DNA of 33,384 bases, from NCBI GenBank assembly GCA_028532765.1, contig JAQQAR010000052.1, positions 1 through 33,384 on the forward strand, read 5' to 3'. The notes beneath the pieces were generated by a model that worked only from the letters and a program-made list of their open reading frames with translations, searched no databases and had not been told where the DNA came from. Every line of letters starts with the position of its first letter. The stretch's first letter is position 1. The DNA is from Sphaerochaetaceae bacterium (lineage in GTDB: Bacteria; Spirochaetota; Spirochaetia; Sphaerochaetales; Sphaerochaetaceae). A program made the position numbers and the translations under genes. Below are positions 33,152 through 33,384 of the stretch, piece by piece.

Positions 33152-33180
33152 TTGACTGTAGGAGAGATTCCCAGTAGCGT
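33152..33180 (+). promoter_or_regulatory. Possible promoter of the methyltransferase gene
   Basis: TTGACT (33152-33157) and TAGCGT (33175-33180) are 17 bp apart and face the downstream gene. The -10 box is poor. Confidence 0.35.
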
Positions 33181-33208
33181 AATCATACAACAGGAGGAGT
33201 GAACACAG

Positions 33209-33384
33209 GTGAGCAAAGAACGTAGCACCCGTCTCTTCAATTCCATAGCTCCCACCTACGGTCTGTTCTTCAGATACCAGAAGAAGCGGTATGCGAAGAA
33301 CATCCTAGCAATGAGAGACACCATTGACCTCTCCTCCTACCACAGCATAATCGATGTTGGCTGTGGTACCGGAGCCTTTTGCAG
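33209..33384 (+). CDS. Class I SAM-dependent methyltransferase, N-terminal part
   Basis: The first 58 codons of a gene running off the right edge are visible. The start is GTG, with AGGAGGAG (33192-33199) about ten bases upstream; no in-frame stop follows. FNSIAPTYGLFFRYQKKRYA resembles the leader of UbiE/MenG-like small-molecule methyltransferases, and IIDVGCGTGAF at the edge is motif I, the SAM-binding glycine loop. The substrate cannot be told from this fragment. Confidence 0.8.
   Translation, partial: MSKERSTRLFNSIAPTYGLFFRYQKKRYAKNILAMRDTIDLSSYHSIIDVGCGTGAFC

Noticed and set aside
1..33384. CRISPR arrays, tRNA or rRNA genes, insertion sequences and attachment sites
   Set aside because: No regularly spaced repeats, cloverleaf-like sequences, rRNA stretches, transposase frames or integrase genes were recognised on reading both strands.

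Overview
The window is a gene-dense stretch of about 33 kb (31 genes, mostly on the minus strand) from a bacterium that I infer to be a spirochaete of the Sphaerochaeta type. The inference rests on gene style: many sugar ABC uptake systems, binding proteins whose signal peptides end in an F-A-(A/G)-G motif rather than a lipobox, and a fermentative or anaerobic flavour (anaerobic sulfatase-maturating enzyme, no respiratory genes). No rRNA, tRNA, CRISPR array or insertion sequence was seen.

Layout. (1) 1-6012, plus strand: the tail of a CUT2-type sugar-binding protein, its two-domain ATPase and two permeases, a glutamine-amidotransferase-like protein, an HD-domain phosphohydrolase and an acidic lipoprotein. 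(2) 6024-14280, minus strand: a membrane diguanylate cyclase, preceded by a six-gene operon (amidohydrolase of the 8-oxoguanine deaminase type, BMP-family binding protein, nucleoside-type ATPase, two permeases, MerR/GyrI-like regulator). The operon starts at a textbook MerR promoter: TTGACC and TATGGT separated by 19 bp with a perfect dyad between them. (3) 14351-18598, minus strand: OtnC- and OtnK-like enzymes of four-carbon acid-sugar catabolism, a split chromate-type transporter and a radical-SAM sulfatase maturase. (4) 18642-18934: a decayed C-terminal tail of a winged-helix regulator, with a frameshift and an in-frame stop. (5) 18938-25832, minus strand: a sugar-utilisation cluster of AGE-type epimerase, binding protein, two CUT1 permeases, GH4 glycosidase and AraC regulator. 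Its binding-protein gene carries an in-frame amber codon with 66 well-conserved-looking codons beyond it. (6) 25942-26685, plus strand: a lone AAC(3)-fold acetyltransferase-like gene. (7) 26702-32128, minus strand: a second CUT1 cluster (binding protein, two permeases, FAD-dependent oxidoreductase, LacI regulator). (8) 32257-33384: a ZupT-type metal transporter with a clear terminator, and the start of a SAM methyltransferase.

The common theme is scavenging of small organic molecules. Each uptake system is paired with one catabolic enzyme and one local regulator (MerR, AraC or LacI). Neither CUT1 system has its own ATPase here, so a shared MsmX/UgpC-type ATPase elsewhere is likely. Three of the four binding-protein genes are followed by a strong hairpin before the next transporter gene, which would favour higher expression of the binding protein.
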